DNA of 64,000 nucleotides from Enterococcus sp. 5H (GTDB lineage: Bacteria; Bacillota; Bacilli; Lactobacillales; Enterococcaceae), in assembly GCF_028128615.1 (NCBI RefSeq), contig NZ_AMDP01000021.1, positions 62,001-126,000 on the forward strand. Reading direction: 5' to 3'. The notes beneath the pieces were generated by a model. The model made no database searches, was not told the DNA's origin, and worked only from the letters and a program-made list of their open reading frames with translations. The position numbers and the translations under genes are program-made. Position 1 is the first letter of the stretch. Every line of letters starts with the position of its first letter. Positions 18,047-26,820 of this stretch are shown piece after piece.

Positions 18047-19054
18047 TTGTTCCCTGAAAAAATAGAAAAGGCTTTCGATTTAATGGAGCAGTCAATTCAA
18101 TTGCTTAAACAATCTCTAGATACTTCCTTTTTAGATGCGTATACGGAAAATGGTGAAAATATCATTGATAACTATCAAGTACGTGTGCTCGATGGAGTGC
18201 CGGATGAGCAAACAGTTCAGCAGCTAAAAACCATTTATCAGCAATTACAAGCAATCGAGTTGCAGCCGGAAGAAATTCGTCGTTTGTCGCAGTTAGTTTT
18301 ACTAAAAGGGAATAAAGCTGAGTCTTTACAGGCGAATCATCAGTTAACACCAGATAGTATAGGATTTTTATTTGTTTATCTTATTGAGCAGCTTTATGCC
18401 AAAGAGCAGCCATTGAAGATCTTGGATATTGCATCTGGGATGGGGAATCTACTGTTAACGATTATCCTTAATTTGAATTTAGCTGAATACCAAGCTCAAG
18501 GTTTTGGTGTAGATATTGATGACACATTATTAGCAGTTTCTGCAACCAATAATGAATGGACACATGCTGCAATTGATTTATTCCATCAAGATGGCTTGCA
18601 AGATTTATTGCTTGACCCTGTTGATGTAGCGGTGAGTGATTTACCAATCGGTTTCTATCCAAATGATGAAAAAGCGCAAACTTTTGATTCAGCTGCTGAT
18701 GAAGGGCACAGTTATGCGCATCACCTGTTAATGGAGCAAGCGATGAAATTTGTTAAACCTGATGGCTATGGCTTATTCTTAATTCCAACCAATATTTTGG
18801 AGACAGAGCAAAGTTCTTTCTTTAAAAATTGGCTGCAAAAAAATGTTTACCTACAAGGAATGATTCAATTACCAGATGAGTTGTTCAAATCAGTTCAATC
18901 AAGAAAAAGCATTTTATTTGTCCAAAATAAGGGTGAACATAGCGAACAAGCGAAAGAAGTTTTAGTCGCAAAATTAGGTTCACTAAAAGATCCTGCTAAA
19001 GTCACACAATTTTTTCAACAATTTGAGGCTTGGAAGTCTTCAAATTTAAAATAA
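18047..19054 (+). CDS. class I SAM-dependent methyltransferase, YtxK-like
   Basis: Protein of 335 residues resembling the N6-adenine DNA methyltransferase core found in Firmicutes beside ackA (B. subtilis YtxK). The SAM-binding motif I is [11 protein letters not shown], and the catalytic loop appears as SDLPIGFYP, a variant of the (N/D)PPY motif in which the second proline pair is not standard. Nucleic-acid methylation is therefore not certain. A TTG start at 18047 is used because GAGGTG lies six bases before it and no ATG fits. A TTGATT-17-TAAAAT promoter is visible around 17968-17996. It is 26 bases upstream of ackA and probably co-transcribed. Confidence 0.85.
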   Translation: MFPEKIEKAFDLMEQSIQLLKQSLDTSFLDAYTENGENIIDNYQVRVLDGVPDEQTVQQLKTIYQQLQAIELQPEEIRRLSQLVLLKGNKAESLQANHQLTPDSIGFLFVYLIEQLYAKEQPLKILDIASGMGNLLLTIILNLNLAEYQAQGFGVDIDDTLLAVSATNNEWTHAAIDLFHQDGLQDLLLDPVDVAVSDLPIGFYPNDEKAQTFDSAADEGHSYAHHLLMEQAMKFVKPDGYGLFLIPTNILETEQSSFFKNWLQKNVYLQGMIQLPDELFKSVQSRKSILFVQNKGEHSEQAKEVLVAKLGSLKDPAKVTQFFQQFEAWKSSNLK

Positions 19055-19080
19055 AACTAACCGATAAAGAGGAGAGTATT

Positions 19081-20265
19081 ATGTCTAAAACAATCGCAAT
19101 TAATGCTGGAAGTTCAAGTTTAAAATGGCAATTATACCAAATGCCATCAGAAGAAGTAGTTGCTAAAGGAATCGTTGAACGTATTGGTTTAAATGATTCA
19201 ATCTTTACAATTAAATATGGCAACGATGAAAAATATGAAGAAATTATCGATATTAACGATCACGATGTAGCGGTAAAAATGTTGCTAGATAAATTAACAG
19301 AATTAAACATTTTAGCTTCATTTGATGAAATTACAGGTGTTGGTCATCGTGTAGTTGCTGGTGGTGAAGACTTTAAAGATTCTGTTGTCATTGATGATGA
19401 AGTGTTAACAAAGATTGAAAAGCTATCAGAACTTGCACCGCTTCACAACCCAGCTAACGCAATGGGAATCAAAGCGTTCAAAAAAATCTTACCAGATATT
19501 GTCAGTGTTGCTGTTTTTGATACATCTTTCCATACAACTATGCCAAAACACAATTATTTATACAGTATCCCAACTGAATACTATGAAAAATTTGCTGCTC
19601 GTAAATATGGCGCACACGGAACAAGCCACAAATATGTTTCACAACGTGCTGCTGAAATGCTTGGTCGTCCGCTTGAAGAATTAAAAATCATTACTTGTCA
19701 TTTAGGTAATGGCGCTTCAATTACTGCCGTAGATGGTGGTAAATCAGTTGATACATCTATGGGCTTCACACCACTTGCTGGTGTAACGATGGGAACTCGT
19801 TCTGGTGACATTGATCCTTCATTGTTAGCTTATTTAATGGAAAAACTTGAATTAACAGATATCAAAGATATGATTGATATTTTAAATAAAAAATCTGGTT
19901 TACTTGGTTTAACTGGTATCTCAAGTGACATGCGTGATTTAGAAGCAAATATGGACAACGAAGCAGTTCAAGTTGCTTACGACATTTTCACTGACCGTAT
20001 CCGTAAATATATTGGTAGTTATGTAACAGTTTTAAATGGAGTAGATGCAATTGTCTTTACTGCAGGAATTGGTGAAAATGATTCACACGTTCGTAGTGAA
20101 GTAATTAAAGGCATGACTTGGTTTGGCTGTGAGTTAGATGCTGATAAAAACAATGTACGTGGAAAAGAATCAATTATTTCTACAGAAGATTCAAAAGTTA
20201 AAGTATTATTGATTCCAACTGATGAAGAATTAATGATTGCTCGTGATGTTGAGCGTTTAAGATAA
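19081..20265 (+). CDS. ackA: acetate kinase AckA
   Basis: Makes ATP and acetate from acetyl phosphate and ADP. Acetyl phosphate is also the product of phosphoketolase acting on the xylulose-5-phosphate that the ula operon delivers. The 394-residue protein carries the family motifs NAGSSSLKW near the start, HLGNGAS, and FTAGIGEN near the C-terminus. The ATG at 19081 follows GAGGAG; the longer open frame from 19030 begins inside the upstream gene and is rejected. It ends with a bidirectional terminator facing uspA. Confidence 0.97.
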   Translation: MSKTIAINAGSSSLKWQLYQMPSEEVVAKGIVERIGLNDSIFTIKYGNDEKYEEIIDINDHDVAVKMLLDKLTELNILASFDEITGVGHRVVAGGEDFKDSVVIDDEVLTKIEKLSELAPLHNPANAMGIKAFKKILPDIVSVAVFDTSFHTTMPKHNYLYSIPTEYYEKFAARKYGAHGTSHKYVSQRAAEMLGRPLEELKIITCHLGNGASITAVDGGKSVDTSMGFTPLAGVTMGTRSGDIDPSLLAYLMEKLELTDIKDMIDILNKKSGLLGLTGISSDMRDLEANMDNEAVQVAYDIFTDRIRKYIGSYVTVLNGVDAIVFTAGIGENDSHVRSEVIKGMTWFGCELDADKNNVRGKESIISTEDSKVKVLLIPTDEELMIARDVERLR

Positions 20266-20271
20266 GAACTA

Positions 20272-20308
20272 AAAAAGCGATCCGATTTTATTCGGGTCGC
20301 TTTTTATT
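20272..20308. terminator. bidirectional terminator between ackA and uspA
   Basis: AAAAAGCGATCCGA (20272-20285) pairs with TCGGGTCGCTTTTT (20292-20305, one wobble). A-rich and T-rich flanks serve both convergent genes. Confidence 0.88.
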
Positions 20309-20311
20309 ATG

Positions 20312-20788
20312 TTATTCATCTTCATCAATAACTGGTACTTTGTTATCCAAGTCTGTTCTTACTACTAAGACATCACAGGCTGCATTACGAATAACATATT
20401 CAGAAACGGAACCAATGAATAGTCTTTCCACTGCATTTAAACCAGTTGCACCTAACATAATTAAGTCAACATCATGTTCTTTAGGAAGTTGTTTAGCAAT
20501 CCAAGGTTTTGGTGAACCATATTCAATGATACTAGAAACTTTTTCGCAACCATGTTCTTTTGCCTGTTTTTTGTAACCTTCCAAAGTTTGTTTAGCCATT
20601 TCAGTTGCCTGTTCAGCTAATACCCCGTCAAAAGAAGAAACAGATTGGAAAGCTCTCGTATCAATAACATGAGCTAAAAGTAATTCTGCGTCATTTCTCA
20701 TAGCAACATTCATGGCTTTTTGAAAAGCTAATTCTGATTCAGAAGATCCATCCACGGCTACCATAATTTTTCGATAATTTTGTAACAT
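20312..20788 (-). CDS. universal stress protein, UspA family
   Basis: Small cytoplasmic stress protein of 158 residues from the ATG at 20788 (AAAGGAG eight bases upstream; a GTG three codons earlier is unlikely). It has the ATP-binding type of Usp fold: VAVDGSSESELAF near the start and the G-2x-G-9x-G(S) loop GATGLNAVERLFIGS, followed by ACDVLVVR. Nucleotide binding is therefore expected. The partner process is unknown. It is single-gene and convergent with ackA. Confidence 0.93.
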   Translation of the reverse strand: MLQNYRKIMVAVDGSSESELAFQKAMNVAMRNDAELLLAHVIDTRAFQSVSSFDGVLAEQATEMAKQTLEGYKKQAKEHGCEKVSSIIEYGSPKPWIAKQLPKEHDVDLIMLGATGLNAVERLFIGSVSEYVIRNAACDVLVVRTDLDNKVPVIDEDE

Positions 20789-20914
20789 AATAAACACTCC
20801 TTTCGTTTTTAAGGAACTACATATTTAATTAACATAACACTTACATGGTGTTATTCTTTCTACCTCAATTGTAAAACAAAACCAAAAAAAAGCAAAATAA
20901 AAAAGAAGAGTCAT

Positions 20915-21193
20915 TTACAGAATCTTCTTGGCGAACATTATGCTGAATACAGCTGAGATAATCAATAAGCTAAAAATGTAAAATAGTGAAAAAAATGTCA
21001 AATTAAAAAGTCCAACAACTACACCAATCCCAGCCAAAATTAAATAGAAGAAACCAAATTGGTGTAAAAACTGCGTATTTTCATCTGGATCTCCTTTATG
21101 CAGCAATGGCAAAAAGGTTTCTGTTTTCTTTAATAAATAAATGCCAATAATAACTAGTAATCCAACTGATAAAAAAATTAGTATCCGAACCAT
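20915..21193 (-). CDS. small integral membrane protein, unknown function
   Basis: A 92-residue protein starting at the ATG at 21193, which follows GGAGG. The longer frame to 21334 would run through the predicted 6S RNA and is rejected. It has an N-terminal helix (RILIFLSVGLLVIIGIYLL), a polar stretch with LLHKGDPDENTQ, and two further hydrophobic helices. The pattern resembles small DUF3784-type membrane proteins, but I am not sure of the family. It lies directly downstream of the 6S RNA terminator. Confidence 0.78.
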   Translation of the reverse strand: MVRILIFLSVGLLVIIGIYLLKKTETFLPLLHKGDPDENTQFLHQFGFFYLILAGIGVVVGLFNLTFFSLFYIFSLLIISAVFSIMFAKKIL

Positions 21194-21212
21194 AAATAAA
21201 CCTCCATCAAAT

Positions 21213-21455
21213 AAAAAACAATTTGCCTGTAGCAAATTGTTAGGTAGTCGAATAAAAATGGTAAAATCCGTCGATGCCGTTATTCGTCTTGTAGTATTGA
21301 ACCCGCAAACAAAGCAGGTGGGTTCCACGACCATCAGCTTTGAACTACCAAATGATAAGGCATGTTACCAGCTTAGGTACCAGAAGGATCCCAAGATATC
21401 AATAAAATGTTCGGTCAACACAGAAAGAAGACAACTCGTACATCACAGATTTACC
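21213..21455 (-). ncRNA. ssrS: probable 6S RNA, ending in an intrinsic terminator
   Basis: On the minus strand an extended -10 (TG-n-TATTAT at 21462-21467, with TTGCCG 17 bases further upstream) predicts a start near 21455. The first bases (GGTAAATC) pair with GGATTTTACC about 195 nt later (21260-21269). Further in, GATG/CATC and GTCTT/AAGAC also pair, giving a long imperfect duplex with a wide middle, the hallmark of 6S RNA. The terminator is AACAATTTGC/GCAAATTGTT (21217-21226 with 21232-21241) with a T-run on the minus strand. The gene follows rarA, the usual location of 6S RNA in Firmicutes. 6S RNA binds sigma-A RNA polymerase in stationary phase. Identification is by structure and location, not by alignment. 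Confidence 0.65.
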
Positions 21456-21626
21456 ACCTTTATAATAGCACAATCTCAAATAAACGGCAATGAGAGCGCT
21501 CAGTTTTTGAAGGATAATGAAAGTCGTAAAAACTTGAAAATTTGATAGAATCGAAATAGTAATTGTATAACAATTTTTACTGAGCGAAAGTGGTTAAATA
21601 GCTCATATTTTGTTGTGAATAGTGTT

Positions 21627-22916
21627 TTATTTTTTAGATTTATTTTCTTTTTTCCATTCTTGGATTCTTTGATATTGTTGGTGCAATGCTTGTTCATATT
21701 TTCCTGTATCAATGGGTTCGTAGTAGTGAGCATGTTTAATTTTGTCTGGTAAGTATTGCTGATTTACCCAAGCATTTTCGAAATTGTGAGGGTACTGATA
21801 ACCGATACCTCGATTTAAATCTTTTGCACCTGAATAGTGACTGTCTCGTAAATGATCTGGTACATCGCCAGCTTTTCCTTCACGAATATCGGCTAATGCA
21901 GCATCAATTGCACTGATTCCAGAATTAGATTTAGGTGAAAGGCAAAGGTCAATGACAACACTCGCAAGTGGGATACGCGCTTCAGGGAAGCCTAGTTTTT
22001 CTGCTGCTTGAACAGCAGTTACAGTTCGGGCTGCAGCGGGCGGATTGCCTAAACCAATATCTTCATAAGCAATGACCATCAGACGGCGACAAATAATTGT
22101 TAAATCACCAGCTTCAACTAGCCTGGCAAGATAGTGAAGAGCAGCATCCACGTCGCTTCCACGAATCGACTTTTGAAAGGCAGAAATGACATCATAGTGA
22201 GCATCACCATTTTTATCATGAGTTAGTGCTTTACGCTGAACACATTCTTCAATAATTGAAAGAGTAATGACTATTTCTTTCTCTTCATTTTCAGGAGTAG
22301 ATTTGACAGCTAGCTCTAAGCCATTTAAGGCACTTCGCAGGTCTCCATTGGTAGCACGTGATAAATGCTGGAGAGCTTTTTCTTCTAAAATCACAGAATA
22401 TTCGCCTAATCCACGTTCTTTATCAGATAAAGCTTCTTTGATCGCTGTTTGAATGTCTGTTTCCGATAATGGTTTTACTTCGAAAATTTGAGTTCGGCTG
22501 CGAATCGCTGGATTGATAGTAATATATGGATTTTCTGTCGTTGCACCGATCATAATAATTCTGCCGCTTTCTAAATGGGGCAAAAGAAAATCTTGTTTCG
22601 TTTTATCTAGTCGATGGACTTCGTCCAGTAAGAGAATCACTGTACCACTCATTTTGGCTTCTTCTGCGACAATTTGCAAATCTTTTTTAGTGTCCGTTGC
22701 GGCATTAAGCATCCGAAAAGCATAATTGGTTGATCCGGCTATTGCGCTGGCAATACTTGTTTTTCCAGTGCCGGGTGGACCATACAGAATCATGGAAGAA
22801 AGCATATGTGCTTCAACCATGCGCCGAATAATTTTACCAGGACCAACTAAATGTTGCTGCCCAACGACTTCATCTAAATTACGTGGTCGCATCCGATAAG
22901 CTAAGGGTTGTTGCAT
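21627..22916 (-). CDS. rarA: replication-associated recombination ATPase RarA (MgsA)
   Basis: AAA+ ATPase of 429 residues acting at stalled replication forks. Walker A is GPPGTGKT (residues 46-53) and Walker B is LLLDEVHR. Sensor 1 is in IGATTENPYI, and the arginine finger region is SRTQIFEVKPL. The C-terminal RarA tetramerisation domain follows (KSIRGSDVDAALHYLARL, AYEDIGLGNP). The N-terminus begins with the canonical PLAYRMRPRNLDEVVGQ. The start follows AAAGGAGG. It is separated from a divergent glycosylase gene by a promoter-containing gap. Confidence 0.97.
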   Translation of the reverse strand: MQQPLAYRMRPRNLDEVVGQQHLVGPGKIIRRMVEAHMLSSMILYGPPGTGKTSIASAIAGSTNYAFRMLNAATDTKKDLQIVAEEAKMSGTVILLLDEVHRLDKTKQDFLLPHLESGRIIMIGATTENPYITINPAIRSRTQIFEVKPLSETDIQTAIKEALSDKERGLGEYSVILEEKALQHLSRATNGDLRSALNGLELAVKSTPENEEKEIVITLSIIEECVQRKALTHDKNGDAHYDVISAFQKSIRGSDVDAALHYLARLVEAGDLTIICRRLMVIAYEDIGLGNPPAAARTVTAVQAAEKLGFPEARIPLASVVIDLCLSPKSNSGISAIDAALADIREGKAGDVPDHLRDSHYSGAKDLNRGIGYQYPHNFENAWVNQQYLPDKIKHAHYYEPIDTGKYEQALHQQYQRIQEWKKENKSKK

Positions 22917-23098
22917 CGTTGGACCTCCTTTTTCTTTCTATTTCATAAGTATAGTATACCATAAAGAACGTATGTTTGTTTGATGAGCTAGTTAGGCAAC
23001 AAAAGATAGATAAATCAATACTTTACTGTATAAAAGGATTGTTATTTTCAATGGATAATCGCTTTTATTTCGTGTATGATAGAAAGTGGTGAAAAATA

Positions 23099-23734
23099 AT
23101 GAATGAGACGATAAATTTTTTTAATACACAATCAACAGAAGACATCGCTCAGTTTTTATTGGGAATGTATTTAGAACATGAGACGACTGAAGGAATATTG
23201 GCAGGCTATATTGTAGATGCTGAAGCTTATCTGGGCCCTGAAGATGAAGCTGCACATAGTTTTGGTTTAAGAAATACACCGCGGTTGAAGGCTATGTATG
23301 AAAAACCTGGAACAATTTATTTATATACGATGCATACTCATTTAATTTTAAATATGGTTACACAAGAAAAAGGCAAACCTCAAGGAGTTATGATTCGGGC
23401 GATCGAACCGGTCGAAGGAATTGAGAAAATGGAAGTAAATCGCAATGGTCGAAAAGGCAGCGAATTATCAAACGGTCCCGGTAAATTAGTCACAGCGTTA
23501 GGCATTACCAAAGAACTTTATGGCCAATCCATTTTCAATAGCACTTTGCGAATTGTACCGGAAAAAAGAAAAGTACCGAAAAAGATAGTTGCTTTACCAC
23601 GAATCGGAATTCCTAATAAAGGTATTTGGACAGAGTTGCCCTTACGTTACGTGGTTGCAGGTAATCCCTATATTTCAAAACAAAAAAGAAGTGAAATAGA
23701 TCAAAAAACTTTTGGCTGGAAGGAAGAAAATTAA
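23099..23734 (+). CDS. DNA-3-methyladenine glycosylase, AAG/MPG family
   Basis: Base-excision repair enzyme of 211 residues that removes alkylated purines. The family pattern is clear: GYIVDAEAYLGPEDEAAHSF with the catalytic glutamate, RNTPRLKAMYEKPGTIYLY, and VMIRAIEPVEG. It ends exactly where the next gene begins (one-base overlap), so it leads a small operon with the DUF3013 gene, prmA, rsmE and a DeoC-like gene. The start is taken at the ATG at 23099, preceded by GTGGTG-like bases. Confidence 0.94.
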   Translation: MNETINFFNTQSTEDIAQFLLGMYLEHETTEGILAGYIVDAEAYLGPEDEAAHSFGLRNTPRLKAMYEKPGTIYLYTMHTHLILNMVTQEKGKPQGVMIRAIEPVEGIEKMEVNRNGRKGSELSNGPGKLVTALGITKELYGQSIFNSTLRIVPEKRKVPKKIVALPRIGIPNKGIWTELPLRYVVAGNPYISKQKRSEIDQKTFGWKEEN

Positions 23735-24219
23735 TGAAAAAAGCAACGATGTTGACTTATTTAGACGAACGTATTACCAAAGAAATTACTGAATATGATG
23801 TAGCACTAGATTGGAATGCTAAAAATCATTCAATCGAAGTCGTTTTCCGTTTGTTTGCTGAAAATACGGATGGAGAACAAATTGATGATGTGGAAGGAAC
23901 TATCTCAGAAGAAGAAATTATTGAGTTTGAGGATGGTGTCTTATTTTACAACCCTGAAAAATCTACAATCGATAAAGAAGATTACTTGGCTGTAATTCCA
24001 TATGAAGGAAAAAAAGGTATTAAAAAAGCTGTATTAGATGGTTTTGTTGCATATTTAAACGAGGTATTAACTGAAGGACAAAGTGATTTATTAGATTTTT
24101 TAACTGATGAAGAACAAGAGTTGTTTGAATTAAAATGGTCAGATGAAGCATTTGAAATAGCAGTTGAAAGATACACAAAAGCAGATAGCGACGAATATAT
24201 CGCTTATCCAAGTTATTAA
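23734..24219 (+). CDS. DUF3013 family protein
   Basis: An acidic soluble protein of 161 residues without signal peptide or membrane segments. The sequence (MLTYLDERITKEI, ALDWNAKNHSIEVVF, DEEQELFELKW) matches the DUF3013 family of streptococci and enterococci, which is commonly found just before prmA. The function is unknown. The acidic, Glu/Asp-rich composition suggests a cytoplasmic interaction partner, but nothing more can be said. It lies 15 bases before prmA. Confidence 0.85.
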   Translation: MKKATMLTYLDERITKEITEYDVALDWNAKNHSIEVVFRLFAENTDGEQIDDVEGTISEEEIIEFEDGVLFYNPEKSTIDKEDYLAVIPYEGKKGIKKAVLDGFVAYLNEVLTEGQSDLLDFLTDEEQELFELKWSDEAFEIAVERYTKADSDEYIAYPSY

Positions 24220-24234
24220 GGAAGAGGTGACGAT

Positions 24235-25182
24235 ATGAAGTGGACAGAGGTAAAAGTAGAAACAGCCAGTGAAGCGGTTGAAGCAATATCCAATATTATG
24301 ATGGAAGCCGGTGCTAGTGGTGTTGCTATTGAGGATTCTTTAGATGTAGAAAATTTTCAAAGTGATCTTTATGGTGAATTATTAGATAAAGAACAATTTA
24401 CTCATATTAAAGATGGTGCGTTAGTGATGGCCTATTTTCCTGAGACAACATTTTTACCGGAGATATTACCGTTTATTAAAGAAAGTATCATTCGATTGCC
24501 TGAATTTGGTTTGAGGATTGGTAAAAACGAAATGACGGTTAGTGAAGTTGCGGAAAGTGATTGGGCGACCGCTTGGAAAAAATATTATCATCCAGTTCGT
24601 GTTACTCGTTTTCTAACAATTGTACCCAGTTGGGAAAAATATGAAGTCCAAGATGATACAGAAAAAATTATCACTTTAGATCCCGGTATGGCTTTCGGTA
24701 CTGGGACACATCCAACTACTCGCTTAACTTTACAAGCGTTGGAGACAGTTTTACGTGGCGGCGAAACATTACTTGATGTTGGTACTGGTTCGGGTGTGTT
24801 GAGTATTGCTAGTAAATATCTAGGTGCGAAAAATGTTTATGCTTATGATTTAGATGATGTTGCCGTAACAGCAGCGAAAGAAAATATGGATATGAATCCA
24901 ATAGCTGCTGATGTTCAAGTTTCGGCAAATGATTTACTAAAAGGGGTAACAATCGAAGCCGATGTGATTGTTGCTAATATTTTGGCGGATATCATTGTTT
25001 TAATGATTGAAGATGCCTATCGTTTATTAAAAAATGACGGTACGTTGATTGTTTCCGGTATTATTCATGAGAAAAAAGCAATGATTATCGAGAAAATGAA
25101 AGAAGTTGGTTTTCTCGTAGATCAAGTTTTTCAGCAAGGTGACTGGTACGCGATTATCTTAAAGAAAACTGAGGAAGAGTAA
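24235..25182 (+). CDS. prmA: ribosomal protein L11 methyltransferase PrmA
   Basis: Trimethylates lysines and the N-terminus of ribosomal protein L11. The 315-residue protein has an N-terminal substrate-recognition domain (about residues 1-100) and a Rossmann methyltransferase domain. The SAM motif I is LLDVGTGSGVLSIAS, preceded by DPGMAFGTGTHPTTRL. The post-catalytic motif is VANILADIIV. The ATG follows GAAGAGGTG. It abuts rsmE with no spacing. Confidence 0.96.
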   Translation: MKWTEVKVETASEAVEAISNIMMEAGASGVAIEDSLDVENFQSDLYGELLDKEQFTHIKDGALVMAYFPETTFLPEILPFIKESIIRLPEFGLRIGKNEMTVSEVAESDWATAWKKYYHPVRVTRFLTIVPSWEKYEVQDDTEKIITLDPGMAFGTGTHPTTRLTLQALETVLRGGETLLDVGTGSGVLSIASKYLGAKNVYAYDLDDVAVTAAKENMDMNPIAADVQVSANDLLKGVTIEADVIVANILADIIVLMIEDAYRLLKNDGTLIVSGIIHEKKAMIIEKMKEVGFLVDQVFQQGDWYAIILKKTEEE

Positions 25183-25932
25183 ATGCAGCGCTATTTTATA
25201 GAGGAAGCTTACGAAGTAAAAGAAACTTATTCAATTAGTGGTGAAAATTATCATCATATGGTCCGCGTGATGCGGATGGAACCGGGGCAGCAAGTTTTTC
25301 TAGCGTTTAGTGATCGCTTAGCAATTATTGCTGAAATCACTGAGATTACGGATTCGGTAGTACTGTTAAAAGAAATTAGTAAGGAACAAAAAGAAAAAGA
25401 GTTGCCAATTAATGTAACCATTGCCAGCGGTTATCCAAAAGGCGACAAATTAGAGTGGATTGTACAAAAAGGGACAGAACTCGGCAGCCATCAGTTTATT
25501 GGTTTTCCTGCAAAAGCTTCAGTTGTTAAATGGGATCATAAAAAGTTGGCAAAAAAGACAGAGCGTTTAAATAAAATTGCCACGGAAGCAGCAGAACAGT
25601 CTCATCGTCAGTTTGCGCCGAGTATTGCATTATTAGAAAAAGTGCAGGAATTAATTGAGCTTTTTTCTTCCTATGATAAGGTTCTAGTGGCCTATGAAGA
25701 ATCTGCTAAAGAAGGGGAACAAAGTAGTTTTGCAAAAACATTAGCTGAATTAAAAGTAGGTGAAACACTGTTAATTGTTTTTGGACCGGAAGGTGGTTTT
25801 TCACCAGAAGAGATTAAGGTATTTACAGAAAACCAAGCAATTCTCTGCGGATTGGGGCCGCGGATTTTACGAACAGAAACAGCACCACTATACGTGTTGA
25901 GTGCGATTAGTTATCAATTTGAATTAGTGTAA
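25183..25932 (+). CDS. rsmE: 16S rRNA m3U1498 methyltransferase RsmE
   Basis: SPOUT-class methyltransferase of 249 residues that modifies U1498 in the decoding region of 16S rRNA. The N-terminal PUA-like domain shows HHMVRVMRMEPGQQVF. The trefoil-knot SAM site shows VFGPEGGFSPEE and LGPRILRTETAPLYVLSA, both diagnostic. The gene directly follows the prmA stop codon. Confidence 0.96.
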   Translation: MQRYFIEEAYEVKETYSISGENYHHMVRVMRMEPGQQVFLAFSDRLAIIAEITEITDSVVLLKEISKEQKEKELPINVTIASGYPKGDKLEWIVQKGTELGSHQFIGFPAKASVVKWDHKKLAKKTERLNKIATEAAEQSHRQFAPSIALLEKVQELIELFSSYDKVLVAYEESAKEGEQSSFAKTLAELKVGETLLIVFGPEGGFSPEEIKVFTENQAILCGLGPRILRTETAPLYVLSAISYQFELV

Positions 25933-25949
25933 GGTTTAGGGGGCCATTT

Positions 25950-26597
25950 ATGGAGTTAAAGTTACAAAAACTTTCAATCATGTTAATTGATTCATCAATG
26001 ACAGATCAACAGTTTACAGAAGAAATTCTATTTTTTAAGCAGTTTCCAGTTCGTTCTATTTTTGTTTTACCATACAATGTATTGCGAGCAAAACAATTAT
26101 TAACAGGTACGACGATTCGAGTCAGCAGTTTTGTTGATTTTCCTTTAGGTAACGGTATGTTAGCCAAAAAAGCTTTTGAAACTGGACAAATGTATAGAGA
26201 AGGAGCCTCCGATGTTTTTGTGACGATGGCACCAGAACAATTGAGGACTGAAGGGAATCAGAAATATCAGGTGCTGGAGCAATTATCGTTTGGACGAAAT
26301 GCACTGGGATTTTTTCTGGATAGCAGCAAAATGACGGATAGGCAAAAAAACAAACTAGCCTCTGATCTGGCTGGTTTGAATATTCCAAGTCTTGCATTAG
26401 GGTTGAATTTAACGATGGAACAAGCAATTTATGATATGAGTATTTTCCGTATAGGTCATCTCAAGAATGTTGCTTTCCAAGTAAATGTTCAGGCACCGAC
26501 GTTACTGGAAATTGAGTTGTTATTTCAAGCTGGAGTTTCTCAAATTGGTATTAGCAATGGTCGTGAGGTTTTACCTTTGATTTCAAAATGGAATTAA
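25950..26597 (+). CDS. DeoC-like TIM-barrel protein lacking the Schiff-base lysine motif
   Basis: A 215-residue protein related to deoxyribose-phosphate aldolase. The stretch IRVSSFVDFPLGNGMLAKKAFET corresponds in part to the DeoC region (V-x-FPLG ... K-x-x-E), and EGASDVFV corresponds to GADEIDMV. The catalytic lysine region K-T-S-T-G-F of DeoC has no counterpart: the equivalent part reads IFRIGHLKNVAFQV. The aspartate of the proton relay is also not evident. I therefore infer a non-aldolase or regulatory paralogue. It is 17 bases after rsmE and is translated from AGGGGG. A terminator hairpin follows at 26648. Its biochemical role is unknown. Confidence 0.7.
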   Translation: MELKLQKLSIMLIDSSMTDQQFTEEILFFKQFPVRSIFVLPYNVLRAKQLLTGTTIRVSSFVDFPLGNGMLAKKAFETGQMYREGASDVFVTMAPEQLRTEGNQKYQVLEQLSFGRNALGFFLDSSKMTDRQKNKLASDLAGLNIPSLALGLNLTMEQAIYDMSIFRIGHLKNVAFQVNVQAPTLLEIELLFQAGVSQIGISNGREVLPLISKWN

Positions 26598-26647
26598 AGT
26601 ACCGAGAATTGAAAATCTAGAGAAATCTAGTATAATAAATATGTTGG

Positions 26648-26682
26648 AAGTGCTACTGTTTCAAGTGGTACTTTTCTTTTTT
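26648..26682 (+). terminator. terminator of the glycosylase-prmA-rsmE operon
   Basis: AAGTGCTACT (26648-26657) pairs with AGTGGTACTT (26664-26673, two wobble pairs) and is followed by TTCTTTTTTT. A TATAAT-like hexamer lies just upstream (26631-26636), so a very short independent transcript is also possible. Confidence 0.65.
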
Positions 26683-26820
26683 TAAAATAGTCCATATACA
26701 TAAAATTATTATACGGAAATGAAAATATTGCTATGTGTGAATCATTTTAAGCACTATTTACCGTATTCATAGCTATGCTGACTGCGAGAAAGCAACGCAG
26801 AAGCGAAAGGAGTGATCGTT

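Noticed and set aside
21141-21545. 134-codon plus-strand frame between the small membrane protein and rarA
   Set aside because: It covers the 6S RNA candidate in antisense and the start of the small membrane gene, with no binding site.
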